DNA of 64,000 bases from Serratia proteamaculans (GCF_013337185.1 NZ_SWDE01000007.1:124001-188000), one strand, 5' to 3'; counted from the first letter of the stretch, positions 1-8,901 are shown. The notes: generated by a model not told the origin, from the letters alone. Program-made: numbers and translations.

Positions 1-1
1 T

Positions 2-937
2 AAGCTCGATGGCCTGCAGGTACTGGCCGATGCCCGTGAGGCACTGACTGCCCTGGGGACGCTGCTGGCACAGGCCGATTACCGTGCCGGCTGGGGCAAC
101 GCCATTGCCGAGGCGCGTAGCGCGCAACAGTACGAAACCGCCCGTGTTTATGCGGTGGAATACACCGGCGAAGGTTTTGTACCGGAAATTGACGACCACC
201 TCGATCGCGACAGCGTGTTTGCCGAATTTATAGAAAAGACCGATTCACTGCTAACCCAAAGCCGGGTACTGGGGGTGCTGAACCAGCATCTGCCGCAGGA
301 TAGCGTGATCGTCGCCGCTGCCGGCAGCCTGCCGGGGGATTTACAGCGCGTGTGGCAGAACCATGGCGAGCATGGCTACCACGTGGAATACGGTTATTCC
401 TGCATGGGCTATGAGGTCAACGCCGCGCTGGGGGTCAAGCTGGCCGAGCCGCAGCGCGAGGTGTACGCGATGGTCGGCGACGGTGCCTTTATGATGCTGC
501 ACTCCGAACTGGTCACCTCAATTCAGGAAGGCTGCAAAATCAACGTGGTGCTGTTCGACAACATGACCAACGGCTGCATCAATAACCTGCAGATGGAACA
601 CGGCATGGACAGCTACACCACCGAATTCCGCTTCCGCAACCCACAGGGCGGCCAACTCGACGGCAAGCTGGTGCCGGTCAATTTCGCCATGCTGGCGGCG
701 GCTTACGGTTGCAAAACCTACAGCGTGACGACCGAACAACAACTGATTGAGGCGCTGGCCGATGCTCGCCTGCAAAGCGTTTCTACCCTGCTGGACATCA
801 AAGTGCTGCCAAAAACCATGGTGCACAAATATCTCAGCTGGTGGCGCGTGGGCGGTGCTCAGGTGGCCGACAGCGAAAAAATTGTCGCCGTGGCTCGCAA
901 GCTGCAAGAGAACATCGACAAGGCCCGCGACTACTGA
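2..937 (+). CDS. iolD: 3D-(3,5/4)-trihydroxycyclohexane-1,2-dione hydrolase, C-terminal part
   Basis: The reading frame is open from the first complete codon at position 2, so the gene starts before the window and only its C-terminal 311 residues or so are present. The fragment carries the thiamine-diphosphate-binding signature: GDGAF followed about 27 residues later by the FDNMTNG block, with the YSCMGYE stretch before it. IolD is a ThDP enzyme of the acetolactate-synthase fold that hydrolytically opens the ring of diketo-inositol in myo-inositol breakdown. The next gene, iolG, begins 64 bases downstream on the same strand and the following genes belong to the same pathway. The family call is firm; N-terminal domains cannot be judged. 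Confidence 0.93.
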   Translation, partial: KLDGLQVLADAREALTALGTLLAQADYRAGWGNAIAEARSAQQYETARVYAVEYTGEGFVPEIDDHLDRDSVFAEFIEKTDSLLTQSRVLGVLNQHLPQDSVIVAAAGSLPGDLQRVWQNHGEHGYHVEYGYSCMGYEVNAALGVKLAEPQREVYAMVGDGAFMMLHSELVTSIQEGCKINVVLFDNMTNGCINNLQMEHGMDSYTTEFRFRNPQGGQLDGKLVPVNFAMLAAAYGCKTYSVTTEQQLIEALADARLQSVSTLLDIKVLPKTMVHKYLSWWRVGGAQVADSEKIVAVARKLQENIDKARDY

Positions 938-953
938 TTAACACATTGCCTGA

Positions 954-2015
<1,062 letters not shown>

Positions 2016-2054
2016 TGTGCTGAACGCGGTACTCACGTTTAAAGGGGAATCACC

Positions 2055-2939
2055 ATGAAGATCGCTTTTGATGTTGATGTCATCAGGGACCTGGGCATCA
2101 CTAAAATGGTTCAGCAGGTGGCGGACTGGGGCTATCAATATATTGAGCAGTCGCCGCATCCGCAGATCAATCCGTTCTACAAGCACCCGAAAGCCGGGCG
2201 TGAAGTGATGGCGGAATATAAAAACGCGCTGAAGGCCACCGGCGTGGAGATTTCCTCATTTATCGTGGTGTATCGCTGGTCCGGCCCGGGAGAAGATCGT
2301 CGCCAGGCGGCGGTCAAAAACTGGCGTCGGATGATAGAAATCGCGGTGGAAATGGGCGTGCAGGTGATTAACACCGAACTGGCAGGCAACCCTAATGAGC
2401 CGGAGATCTGTGAAGAGCTGTGGTATCGCTCCATGGAAGAGCTATTGCCGATTATCGAGCGCGAAGGGATTCGCATGGAGATTCAGTCTCATCCGTGGGA
2501 CTTCTGCGAGTTGAGCAACGAAACCGCCGATATCGTCAAATCGCTACGTAGCGATCACGTTAAGTACCTCTACAGCGTGCCGCACACTTTCTACTACGAC
2601 AAAGGCCAGGGCGACGTGGCCGGCATGCTGAAATATGCCGGTGACGATCTCTCGCATGTGTTGATCGCCGACACCATGAACCATACCAAACACTGTCGCT
2701 ATATCGTCAATCCGCCGGGTGTCGATGCCGCCGTGCACCAGCATATGGGCATCGGCGAAGGGGAAGTGGACTTCGATACCCTGTTCCAGACCCTGCGCGA
2801 TATGGAGTTTGCCAATCGTAACTTTAAGGTCGGCGGCGAGTCGATTATCTGCACCTCGCTGTTTGGTTATCCGGAAAGAATGAAAACCCAGGCGGTAGCG
2901 ACCCGCGAGCGCATCGAAAAAGAGCTGTTGGGTAAATAA
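2055..2939 (+). CDS. iolH: IolH-type sugar phosphate isomerase/epimerase (TIM barrel)
   Basis: A 294-residue protein of the xylose-isomerase-like TIM-barrel superfamily. It begins with the MKIAFDVDVIRDLG block and contains YRWSGPGEDRRQAAVKNWRR, typical of the IolH branch as I remember it, rather than the shorter IolI inosose isomerase. Metal-ligand-type residues of the fold are visible: Glu in NTEL, His in IQSHPWDF, the HTFYYD block, and Glu near the end in KVGGES. It is preceded by AAAGGGG and lies 39 bases after iolG, inside the inositol operon. The exact reaction of IolH is not settled, so the family call is stronger than any catalytic claim. Confidence 0.75.
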   Translation: MKIAFDVDVIRDLGITKMVQQVADWGYQYIEQSPHPQINPFYKHPKAGREVMAEYKNALKATGVEISSFIVVYRWSGPGEDRRQAAVKNWRRMIEIAVEMGVQVINTELAGNPNEPEICEELWYRSMEELLPIIEREGIRMEIQSHPWDFCELSNETADIVKSLRSDHVKYLYSVPHTFYYDKGQGDVAGMLKYAGDDLSHVLIADTMNHTKHCRYIVNPPGVDAAVHQHMGIGEGEVDFDTLFQTLRDMEFANRNFKVGGESIICTSLFGYPERMKTQAVATRERIEKELLGK

Positions 2940-2998
2940 ATTTCTCGGCTGCGCGGGTGAAAATCACCGCCAGGCCGATCTGATGATTGAGGGTGACA

Positions 2999-3895
2999 AT
3001 GAATAAAGACAACGTAAAACTGGCCATCGCCCCGATTGGCTGGACCAATGATGACATGCCTGAACTGGGCAAAGAGAACACTTTCCAACAGTGCGTCAGT
3101 GAAATGGCGCTGGCCGGGTTCACCGGTAGCGAAGTGGGCAGCAAGTACCCGCGCGATCCGGCGGTGCTGAAACCGATGCTGGATATCCGCGGCATTAAGA
3201 TCTGCAATGCCTGGTTCAGCACTTTCTTTGCCGATGGCCTGAAAGAAAAAACCATCGATGAGTTTATTAACCATATGAATTTCCTGCATGCAATGGGGGC
3301 CAAAGTGATTGGCTGCTCCGAGCAGAGCAAGAGCATTCAGGGCACCACCAAAGGGGTGTTCGAAGAGAAGCCGTATTTCACCGACGAAGAGTGGCAGCGG
3401 GTGGCCGATGGCTACAATGAGCTGGCGGGTATTGCCAAAGGCAAAGGGATGCAGGTCTGCCTGCACCACCATATGGGCACCGGCATCCAGACTACTGCGG
3501 AGATTGACCGCTACATGAGCATGGTGAACGACGACGTCTACCTGCTGTTTGATACCGGCCACGCCTATTACTCCGAAGGCAGCCAGCAGGCGATGATGGC
3601 AATCCTGGAAAAATACCTGCCGCGCATCAACCATGTGCATTTGAAGGACGTGCGCGACGAGGTGGTAGCAGAGGTGAAGGCCAATAAACTGAGCTTCCTC
3701 GACGGTGTGAAGAAAGGCACCTTCACCGTGCCGGGTGACGGAGTGATCGACTTCCTGCCAGTCTTTAAACTGCTGGAAGAGCGCGGTTACAAAGGTTGGA
3801 TGGTGGTGGAGGCCGAGCAGGATCCGGCGTTGGCCAACCCGTTTGAATATGCGGTGAAGGCACGGCGTTATATCAAAGAGACTGCCGGCATTTAA
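2999..3895 (+). CDS. iolE: myo-inosose-2 dehydratase
   Basis: A 298-residue TIM-barrel metalloenzyme that dehydrates scyllo-inosose to the diketone used by IolD. Family features are the N-terminal [14 protein letters not shown] block, the GSEVGSKYP segment, CLHHHMGTG (metal and substrate region), [12 protein letters not shown] and HLKDVR. The frame is open from 2987, but the ATG at 2999 has GAGGGTG just upstream and starts at the usual place. It is the last gene of the operon visible here and is followed directly by a strong hairpin terminator. A degenerate copy of its last codons recurs 855 bases downstream (see the repeat entries). Confidence 0.95.
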   Translation: MNKDNVKLAIAPIGWTNDDMPELGKENTFQQCVSEMALAGFTGSEVGSKYPRDPAVLKPMLDIRGIKICNAWFSTFFADGLKEKTIDEFINHMNFLHAMGAKVIGCSEQSKSIQGTTKGVFEEKPYFTDEEWQRVADGYNELAGIAKGKGMQVCLHHHMGTGIQTTAEIDRYMSMVNDDVYLLFDTGHAYYSEGSQQAMMAILEKYLPRINHVHLKDVRDEVVAEVKANKLSFLDGVKKGTFTVPGDGVIDFLPVFKLLEERGYKGWMVVEAEQDPALANPFEYAVKARRYIKETAGI

Positions 3896-3991
3896 TCCGG
3901 CAGAGATCGGCAAGGGGCGCTTGATTAATCAATGCGCCCCTTTTTATTCTGTCTGTCAGACGAGGGTTTTCCAGGTGGTAACCAGCCCGCC
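3873..3991. repeat. 119-bp direct repeat, copy A (iolE end, terminator, peptidase-tail relic)
   Basis: This stretch aligns without gaps to 4728-4846 (offset 855) with about 15 mismatches by eye. It contains the real end of iolE and its terminator. Beyond that, on the minus strand, is a relic of the C-terminal codons of the peptidase gene downstream, reading GGLVTTWKTLV then stop, against GGEVTTWKTLA in the intact gene. The unit therefore spans a convergent gene junction, not a mobile-element end. Confidence 0.85.
3914..3948 (+). terminator. rho-independent terminator of the iol operon
   Basis: GGGGCGC (3914-3920) pairs with GCGCCCC (3934-3940). The inner TTGATT/AATCAA arms extend the stem with one bulged T. 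TTTTTATT follows. It lies 18 bases after the iolE stop codon. Confidence 0.9.
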
Positions 3992-4029
3992 AGTCACGAA
4001 CGAAGGCCTTTTGGCGTTCGCTCTTAAAA

Positions 4030-4350
4030 TTATACGCATTGGAAAACGAGCTTTGCGACGCCATTAATCAAAAGGTGCGAATCGGTTTCTGATTTAACTT
4101 CTTTCATCGCCTTGTTCTGCAGTTTGCAATAATCTGCAGCATCCTTTGCCACCAGCGACTCGGCGCCAGTCACTCTGCCACGGCCAGGTGAAGCTTCCAC
4201 TGCCGCCGTATAATCTCCGTTCGGCAGTTTCTCTATGTTGCTATGATAAGATAAACCAATAAATCCGACCCGGGTATTGTCATTCTTTACTGCGCAACCC
4301 GATAAAATAAGTGCAGTCCCTAATAATAAAGTACAAAAACGCATTGTCAT
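4030..4350 (-). CDS. small putative lipoprotein, function unknown
   Basis: A 106-residue protein with a classical lipoprotein signal: a basic and hydrophobic N-terminus, then LILSGC, so Cys19 would be lipidated after signal peptidase II cleavage. The mature part is short and polar with a GRVTGAESLVAKDAADYC stretch and a C-terminal Cys (FQCV). I do not recognise a named family. The frame continues 13 codons upstream, but GGAGT about 10 bases before the ATG at 4350 and the compact signal peptide favour this start. It is the only gene in an AT-rich segment bounded by the 119-bp direct repeats, which suggests an inserted or recombined block. With residue 19 as Asp-free (Ala follows Cys), outer-membrane sorting is likely by the +2 rule. 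Confidence 0.72.
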   Translation of the reverse strand: MTMRFCTLLLGTALILSGCAVKNDNTRVGFIGLSYHSNIEKLPNGDYTAAVEASPGRGRVTGAESLVAKDAADYCKLQNKAMKEVKSETDSHLLINGVAKLVFQCV

Positions 4351-4727
4351 TTGATAGTTACTCCGTCTGTGTATTGTTGTCTGTCCCAATGTAAAGACAG
4401 CCGTTATTAACCTGAGTTCTTATCCAGGAATTTCAAATCAATACCGTTTAGACTTCATTAAAAATACATATCAAAATATTGCTATCTAACAGCCATGGTG
4501 GTTGCGTTATTTCATGTATGGCAGTGATTTTAATTGGCTTTGAGGCGGGTTGTAGTTTTGAAGGTACATTTATGGTTGGTTTATTGATTAACGGGTAAAG
4601 ATGTGTGCGTTTATTTATAACGCGACTTTATATCCTTGTGGGATATAAAGCGGTGTGTCTTTATTATTGCAAGGGTTAATAGCCAATCCTCTTTTCTATT
4701 TAGTCCATTATATAGTTCTTCATTACC
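4351..4727. other. AT-rich noncoding stretch
   Basis: No credible gene is seen. The first 30 bases hold the ribosome-binding site of the lipoprotein gene. The rest is clearly richer in A and T than the flanking genes and contains only very short open frames. The last codons before 4728 (reading HY in the relic frame) already resemble the end of iolE. Confidence 0.6.
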
Positions 4728-4846
4728 TCAAAGAAACCGCCGGCATTTAAGCCGGCAGAGATCTGCAAGGGGCGCTTGAGTGATCAATGCGCCCCTTTTT
4801 ATTCCAGCTGTCAGGCGAGGGTTTTCCAGGTGGTGACCTCTCCGCC
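4728..4846. repeat. 119-bp direct repeat, copy B (iolE-tail relic, terminator, peptidase end)
   Basis: This is the second copy of the 3873-3991 unit. In the iolE frame it reads LKETAGI then stop, against IKETAGI in the real gene, with synonymous changes at the Glu and Thr codons. A second copy of the hairpin follows (GGGGCGC 4769-4775, GCGCCCC 4789-4795, then TTTTTATT), now an orphan terminator. The true 3' end of the peptidase gene completes the repeat. Confidence 0.85.
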
Positions 4847-5989
4847 GGGCCATGGGGTCGCCGCGTAAACGCCACGGGCGATCGCTCGCGCCAGGGTGTC
4901 CGCCGCCAGCGCGCCAATCTGCAGCACCGCTAACTCTCGGCTGCCTTCGACTTCACGTTGACCGGTGGACAGGGCAAACACTACGTCGCCGTCGAACGGG
5001 CTATGCAGTGGGCGAATGGCGCGGGCCATGCCGTCCTGCGCCATGATCGCCACGCGTTTCAGTTCTACCCGGGTCAAAGCCAAATCGGTGGCGATACAGG
5101 CCAGGGTAGTGTTCTTCCTGCCACCCGTTGGTTCTTCGGGCATCCAGTCTTCGCCCTGGCCGTGCAGTTGCGCCAGCGCAGCGGTGCCGCCGTTACCAAA
5201 CTCGCCGTTGATTTCATAGGGCGTGGCCCAGAAGGCACGGGTGCCGGGAGCCACCACAGAACCCAGGCTATTGACTGCCACCAGTGCGCCGACGGTGGCG
5301 CCATTAGCCGCCACGATTGAAGCCGACCCGAGGCCGCCTTTCAGCTTGCCCATACCGGTCATTGCGCCATAGCCTGCACCCACGGTGCCGAGCGGGAAGT
5401 CGTGACCTGCTTTGCTCGCAGCCTCGATCCCCAGTTGACGATAAGGTGGATTGAGCTGCCAGTCTTTATCACCCGCGTTACTGAGATCGTACAGGCAGGC
5501 CGTGGGGACTATCGGGGAGACGGGCACACCCGCAGCCGGGCGCAGGGCATAGCCTTTGCCCTGTTGCCCCAGCCAGGCGGCCACGCCGTCGGCTGCGGCC
5601 AGGCCATACACCGAGCCGCCGCTCAGCACCAGTGCATCGACGGTCTGCACCAGGTTATCTTCCCCCAGCGCGTCGGTTTCCCGGGTTGCCGGGCCGCCGC
5701 CACGCACGTCGACTGCGGCTGTCGCTGGGCGATCCGGCAGGATCACCGTGGTGCCGGTGCGCACCCGACTGTCCTGGGCGATACCGACCCGCAGGCCGGG
5801 TACGTCGGTAATCAGGTTACGGGTGCCGGTACGTACGGCAGGAGAAGTTGGCATCGCGGCCCCCAGGAAGGTGGTGGGAGAAAGGATGCCGATGGCACCC
5901 GTTACGCAGGCCAGCGTTTGCACAAAGGTACGGCGGCTGACGGTTAAGGGGCGGTTTTCCGCCCCTGATCCACTGTTGCTATCACTCAT
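4811..5989 (-). CDS. P1/DmpA-type N-terminal-nucleophile peptidase with Tat signal
   Basis: A 392-residue protein of the peptidase family S58 (DmpA/BapA/NylC-like), whose members self-cleave to expose an N-terminal Ser or Thr nucleophile. Family blocks include DVRGGGPATRETD, LSGGSVYGLAAADG, GTVGAGYGAMTG and ATVGALVAVNSLG. Thr232 in the last is the likely processing residue (inference from NylC relatives). Residues 18-24 read SRRTFVQ and are followed by a hydrophobic stretch, a twin-arginine export signal. The frame extends 43 codons further upstream, but the ATG at 5989 overlaps the stop of the acetyltransferase gene by 8 bases (ATGAGTGA), indicating translational coupling. Natural substrates of such enzymes are often beta-amino or D-amino acyl peptides; here the substrate is unknown. 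Confidence 0.85.
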   Translation of the reverse strand: MSDSNSGSGAENRPLTVSRRTFVQTLACVTGAIGILSPTTFLGAAMPTSPAVRTGTRNLITDVPGLRVGIAQDSRVRTGTTVILPDRPATAAVDVRGGGPATRETDALGEDNLVQTVDALVLSGGSVYGLAAADGVAAWLGQQGKGYALRPAAGVPVSPIVPTACLYDLSNAGDKDWQLNPPYRQLGIEAASKAGHDFPLGTVGAGYGAMTGMGKLKGGLGSASIVAANGATVGALVAVNSLGSVVAPGTRAFWATPYEINGEFGNGGTAALAQLHGQGEDWMPEEPTGGRKNTTLACIATDLALTRVELKRVAIMAQDGMARAIRPLHSPFDGDVVFALSTGQREVEGSRELAVLQIGALAADTLARAIARGVYAATPWPGGEVTTWKTLA

Positions 5990-6503
5990 ATGAGGGTTTT
6001 TTCTGCTGTTCGCTGCGAAAGCGCGCCATGTGATGGGAATCGACCAGTTCGCCGTCGCGTATCGCGTAGGCGCGGCTGGTGCCTTCAATTTCAAAACCGA
6101 ACTTGCGGTAGAGCGCAATAGCGGCCTGATTGTCGGTAAACACCGTCAGTTCAATGCGTTCTATGGCTGCCCAATTGTCGCAAAGGTCAATCATCGCCTT
6201 CATCAGGCTGCTGCCGACGCCTTTGCCGTGATGGCGGTCATCGACACCAATGCCAAAGGTTGCCACATGACGGCGGCGCACGCGTTGATTGAGCATCAGG
6301 CTCAGTTGGCCGACGATCTGCCCGTCGATACAGGCCACCAGGTTATGGGTACCCGGCTCCAGATTGGCGAGGCGCTTGTGCCACAGCTCGATTGAAGGTA
6401 GTGGTAGATGTAGCGTGTCACGGTAAGCCTTTGGCTGAGAGTAAAGCTGATGTAGGGCCTGTGCATCTGCCGTTTCCACGTGACGAACCACTATTTCGCT
6501 CAT
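5982..6503 (-). CDS. aaaT: GNAT-family L-amino acid N-acetyltransferase (AaaT/YhhY)
   Basis: A 173-residue GNAT protein that closely resembles E. coli YhhY (AaaT), which acetylates L-phenylalanine and L-methionine. The acetyl-CoA loop (GIGVDDRHHGKGVGSSLM) and the motif B region (IELTVFTDNQAAIALYRKFGFEIEG) are clear. The longer upstream frame is rejected because AAGGAG lies 7 bases before the ATG at 6503 and the N-terminus MSEIVVRH matches YhhY. It is divergent from ryhB, as in E. coli, and its stop overlaps the start of the Tat peptidase, so the two are probably co-transcribed. Confidence 0.9.
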   Translation of the reverse strand: MSEIVVRHVETADAQALHQLYSQPKAYRDTLHLPLPSIELWHKRLANLEPGTHNLVACIDGQIVGQLSLMLNQRVRRRHVATFGIGVDDRHHGKGVGSSLMKAMIDLCDNWAAIERIELTVFTDNQAAIALYRKFGFEIEGTSRAYAIRDGELVDSHHMARFRSEQQKKPSYE

Positions 6504-6612
6504 TGCGCTGCTCCTTTGGCTTACCGTTTGAATAACCTCTGAATTTATCCGTTTAATGTGTCGAGTCAATATTATTACGTATTGGTTAAAAAAACGCTTT
6601 ACAGGTGCGAAT

Positions 6613-6628
6613 GATAATGATTATTATT
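6613..6628 (+). promoter_or_regulatory. Fur box of ryhB
   Basis: GATAATGATTATTATT matches the Fur consensus GATAATGATAATCATTATC and lies immediately before the presumed ryhB start. This predicts repression by Fur-Fe2+. Confidence 0.85.
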
Positions 6629-6741
6629 GCGATGCGTTCTCGGGAGAGTATCAACCTTTGGTACCCTCGCTGTGAAGGCACGACATTGCTCACATTGCTT
6701 CCAAGTATTACTTAGCCAGCTCGGGTGCTGGCTTTTTTTTT
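6629..6741 (+). ncRNA. ryhB: RyhB iron-responsive small RNA
   Basis: The segment 6677-6741 contains the RyhB core: GCACGACATTGCTCACATTG (the conserved pairing region), then the Hfq-binding ATTACTTAGCC block. The terminator has arms AGCCAGC (6714-6720) and GCTGGCT (6727-6733) and a run of nine T. RyhB is an Hfq-dependent small RNA that represses mRNAs of nonessential iron proteins when iron is short. The Fur box upstream and the position beside aaaT/yhhY match the E. coli locus. Compared with the 90-nt E. coli RNA there is one extra A after CTTCC, and the 5' part is longer and different; a start at 6629 would give roughly 110 nt. The 5' end is inferred from the Fur box spacing. Confidence 0.93.
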
Positions 6742-6891
6742 GCCTGTTTTCCGCTCCTGCCAGTCTTCAACAAATCCACTGCCCATCGCTTCAAAACTCC
6801 ATCTAATTTTTTGAACAGAGGGAAGAGTTTTTTGCGCTTTCTTATTCTGCTGTCAGGACTAGACTGTAAAAAACATTGAGGAGAGTTGAAT

Positions 6892-7587
6892 ATGATTTAT
6901 TTACGTAAGGCAGAAGATCGCGGTCATGCCAATCATGGTTGGCTGGATAGCTGGCACACCTTCTCATTTGCCAACTATCACGATCCTGATTTTATGGGCT
7001 TCTCGGCGCTGCGGGTGATCAACGAAGATATGATTGACGCAGGGCAGGGGTTCGGTACCCATCCGCATAAAGATATGGAAATCCTGACCTACGTGCTGAG
7101 CGGCACGGTAGAACATCAGGACAGCATGGGCAACAAAGAGCAAATTCAGGCCGGTGAGTTCCAGATCATGAGTGCGGGCACCGGGGTGCGTCACTCTGAG
7201 TACAACGGCAATAACGATCGTCCGTTGCACCTGTATCAGATTTGGATCATTCCCGATCGGGTGGGGCTGGAGCCGCGTTATGAGCAACGCATGTTCGATG
7301 CGCCACAGGGCCGTCAACTGGTGCTGTCGCCGGATGCACGTGAAGGTTCACTGAAGGTGTTCCAGGACATGACGCTGTCCCGTTGGGCATTGGGTAAAGA
7401 CGAACTGGCAGAGTGCCCGATTGAAGCCGGACGTCGCGTGTGGATCCAGGTGGTGCGCGGCAAGGTGCTGGTTAATGGTCAACAAGCCGGCACCAGCGAT
7501 GCTTTCGCGGTGTGGGATGAAACCGCACTGTCGATTAAGGCCGATGAAGACAGCGAAATCTTGCTGTTCGATCTGCCGCCAGTCTGA
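6892..7587 (+). CDS. yhhW: pirin-family bicupin, quercetin 2,3-dioxygenase type (YhhW)
   Basis: A 231-residue bicupin nearly identical in pattern to E. coli YhhW, which binds a metal and shows quercetin 2,3-dioxygenase activity in vitro. The N-terminal pirin domain carries the metal ligands in FGTHPHKDMEILTYVLSG and GVRHSEYN. The C-terminal half has the degenerate second cupin ending DSEILLFDLPPV. The start is the ATG at 6892 with GAGGAGAG upstream; an in-frame TTG two codons earlier is less likely. It stands alone between ryhB and gntR with its own terminator. Its physiological substrate is not known. Confidence 0.92.
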   Translation: MIYLRKAEDRGHANHGWLDSWHTFSFANYHDPDFMGFSALRVINEDMIDAGQGFGTHPHKDMEILTYVLSGTVEHQDSMGNKEQIQAGEFQIMSAGTGVRHSEYNGNNDRPLHLYQIWIIPDRVGLEPRYEQRMFDAPQGRQLVLSPDAREGSLKVFQDMTLSRWALGKDELAECPIEAGRRVWIQVVRGKVLVNGQQAGTSDAFAVWDETALSIKADEDSEILLFDLPPV

Positions 7588-7605
7588 TTAAGCGGTAAAT
7601 ATCAA

Positions 7606-7629
7606 GGGCTCACAGGGTGAGCCCTTTTT
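7606..7629 (+). terminator. terminator of yhhW
   Basis: GGGCTCAC (7606-7613) pairs with GTGAGCCC (7617-7624) and five T follow. Confidence 0.9.
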
Positions 7630-7718
7630 GCGTTTGGTCTTCCCATAACCAACAATATCGGCCCCGGTTTTTTTTTGCTAAAATGAGCGCCCATTCACGG
7701 TTAGCCAGTTCATTGATA

Positions 7719-8714
7719 ATGAAGAAAAAACGGCCGGTACTCCAAGATGTTGCAGACAAGGTTGGCGTGACCAAGATGACGGTGAGCCGTTATCTGCGTA
7801 ATCCCGATCAGGTTTCTGCCGTCTTGCAGCAAAAAATTGCCGTCGCGCTTGATGAGCTGGGCTACATTCCCAACCGTGCGCCGGATATCCTTTCCAACTC
7901 CACCAGCCGCGCCATTGGCGTCTTGCTGCCGTCGTTGACCAACCAGGTGTTTGCCGAAGTGTTGCGCGGCATCGAGAGCGTCACCGATGCGCACAATTAC
8001 CAGACCATGCTGGCGCACTACGGCTATTTGCCGGAGCGTGAAGAACAGCGCTTGACTTCGCTGCTGTCTTACAATATTGACGGATTGATCCTGTCTGAAC
8101 GTCACCATACGCCACGCACCATGAAAATGATCGAGGTGGCGGGTATCCCGGTCGTCGAGCTGATGGACTGCGTTTCGCCCTGTATCGATCTGGCGGTAGG
8201 TTTCAATAACTTTGAGGCCGCACGTCAGATGACCCAGCAAATCATCGCGCACGGCCATCGCCACGTGGTGTATTTTGGCGCGCGTCAGGATGAACGTACC
8301 ATTATCAAACAGCAGGGCTATGAACAGGCGATGCGTGAATCCGGCCTGCAGCCGTACAGCGTGATGACTGCGCGTTCGTCGTCTTATTCCGCTGGTGGTG
8401 AACTGCTGCGCCAGGCGCAACGTGACTACCCGCAGATTGACAGTATTTTCTGCACCAACGATGACCTGGCGATTGGCGCGACCTTCGAGTGCCAGCGGCA
8501 AGGATTGTCGATCCCCAACGATATGGCGATTGCCGGTTTCCACGGCCACGATATCGGCCAGGTGATGGTGCCGAAGCTGGCCAGCGTGTTGACCCCGCGT
8601 GAACGCATGGGGCAAATCGGCGCCGAACGGCTGTTGGCTCGACTGCGGGGTGAAACGGTCAGCCCGCGGATGGTGGACGTCGGCTTCACCGTGATCCCCG
8701 GTGGCAGTATCTGA
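7719..8714 (+). CDS. gntR: gluconate utilisation repressor GntR (LacI family)
   Basis: A 331-residue LacI-family repressor, the same length as E. coli GntR and very similar throughout. The N-terminal helix-turn-helix reads LQDVADKVGVTKMTVSRYLRNP (residues about 7-28). Next come the hinge-helix region NRAPDILSNSTSRAIGVLLPS and the periplasmic-binding-protein-like sensor domain, with SIFCTNDDLAIGATFECQR near the C-terminus. The open frame extends upstream to 7617, but the MKKKRPVLQDVADKVG start at 7719 is the conserved one. GntR represses gluconate uptake and kinase genes and is released by gluconate; the palindrome at 8874 is the likely operator for the gntT-gntK unit that follows. Confidence 0.95.
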   Translation: MKKKRPVLQDVADKVGVTKMTVSRYLRNPDQVSAVLQQKIAVALDELGYIPNRAPDILSNSTSRAIGVLLPSLTNQVFAEVLRGIESVTDAHNYQTMLAHYGYLPEREEQRLTSLLSYNIDGLILSERHHTPRTMKMIEVAGIPVVELMDCVSPCIDLAVGFNNFEAARQMTQQIIAHGHRHVVYFGARQDERTIIKQQGYEQAMRESGLQPYSVMTARSSSYSAGGELLRQAQRDYPQIDSIFCTNDDLAIGATFECQRQGLSIPNDMAIAGFHGHDIGQVMVPKLASVLTPRERMGQIGAERLLARLRGETVSPRMVDVGFTVIPGGSI

Positions 8715-8755
8715 TCGCTTTTAAGTCGTTGTTTGAGCCATTTTAATTCTGAAAC

Positions 8756-8777
8756 CGCGCCGCCCGGCGCGTTTTTT
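8756..8777 (+). terminator. terminator of gntR
   Basis: CGCGCC (8756-8761) and GGCGCG (8766-8771) form a tight stem with a GCCC loop, followed by six T. Confidence 0.88.
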
Positions 8778-8873
8778 ATCCCCGTTGTAAGCTCGCCTCC
8801 TGTTAACCCCATAAGTTTGATCTCTGTCCCATAACGCGAATTTTAGCCGCTTACCCGGTTCCGGCGATCAGGT

Positions 8874-8901
8874 TGTTACCGGTATCATGATACCGGTAAC
8901 A
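8874..8901. promoter_or_regulatory. 28-bp perfect palindrome, probable double GntR operator
   Basis: Each arm is TGTTACCGGTATCA (8874-8887) and its exact complement (8888-8901). The halves each resemble the GntR site (TGTTACCGGTAACA-like), so two overlapping operators share the centre. It lies 156 bases before gntT and downstream of the gntR terminator. The 8715-9056 gap otherwise holds only promoter sequence. Confidence 0.75.

Noticed and set aside
2867-3913. 348-codon minus-strand open frame across iolE
   Set aside because: Overlaps iolE entirely; codon pattern and composition (many His, Gln) are typical of an antisense shadow.
7710-8615. 301-codon minus-strand open frame in gntR
   Set aside because: Shadow of gntR, with no recognisable motif.
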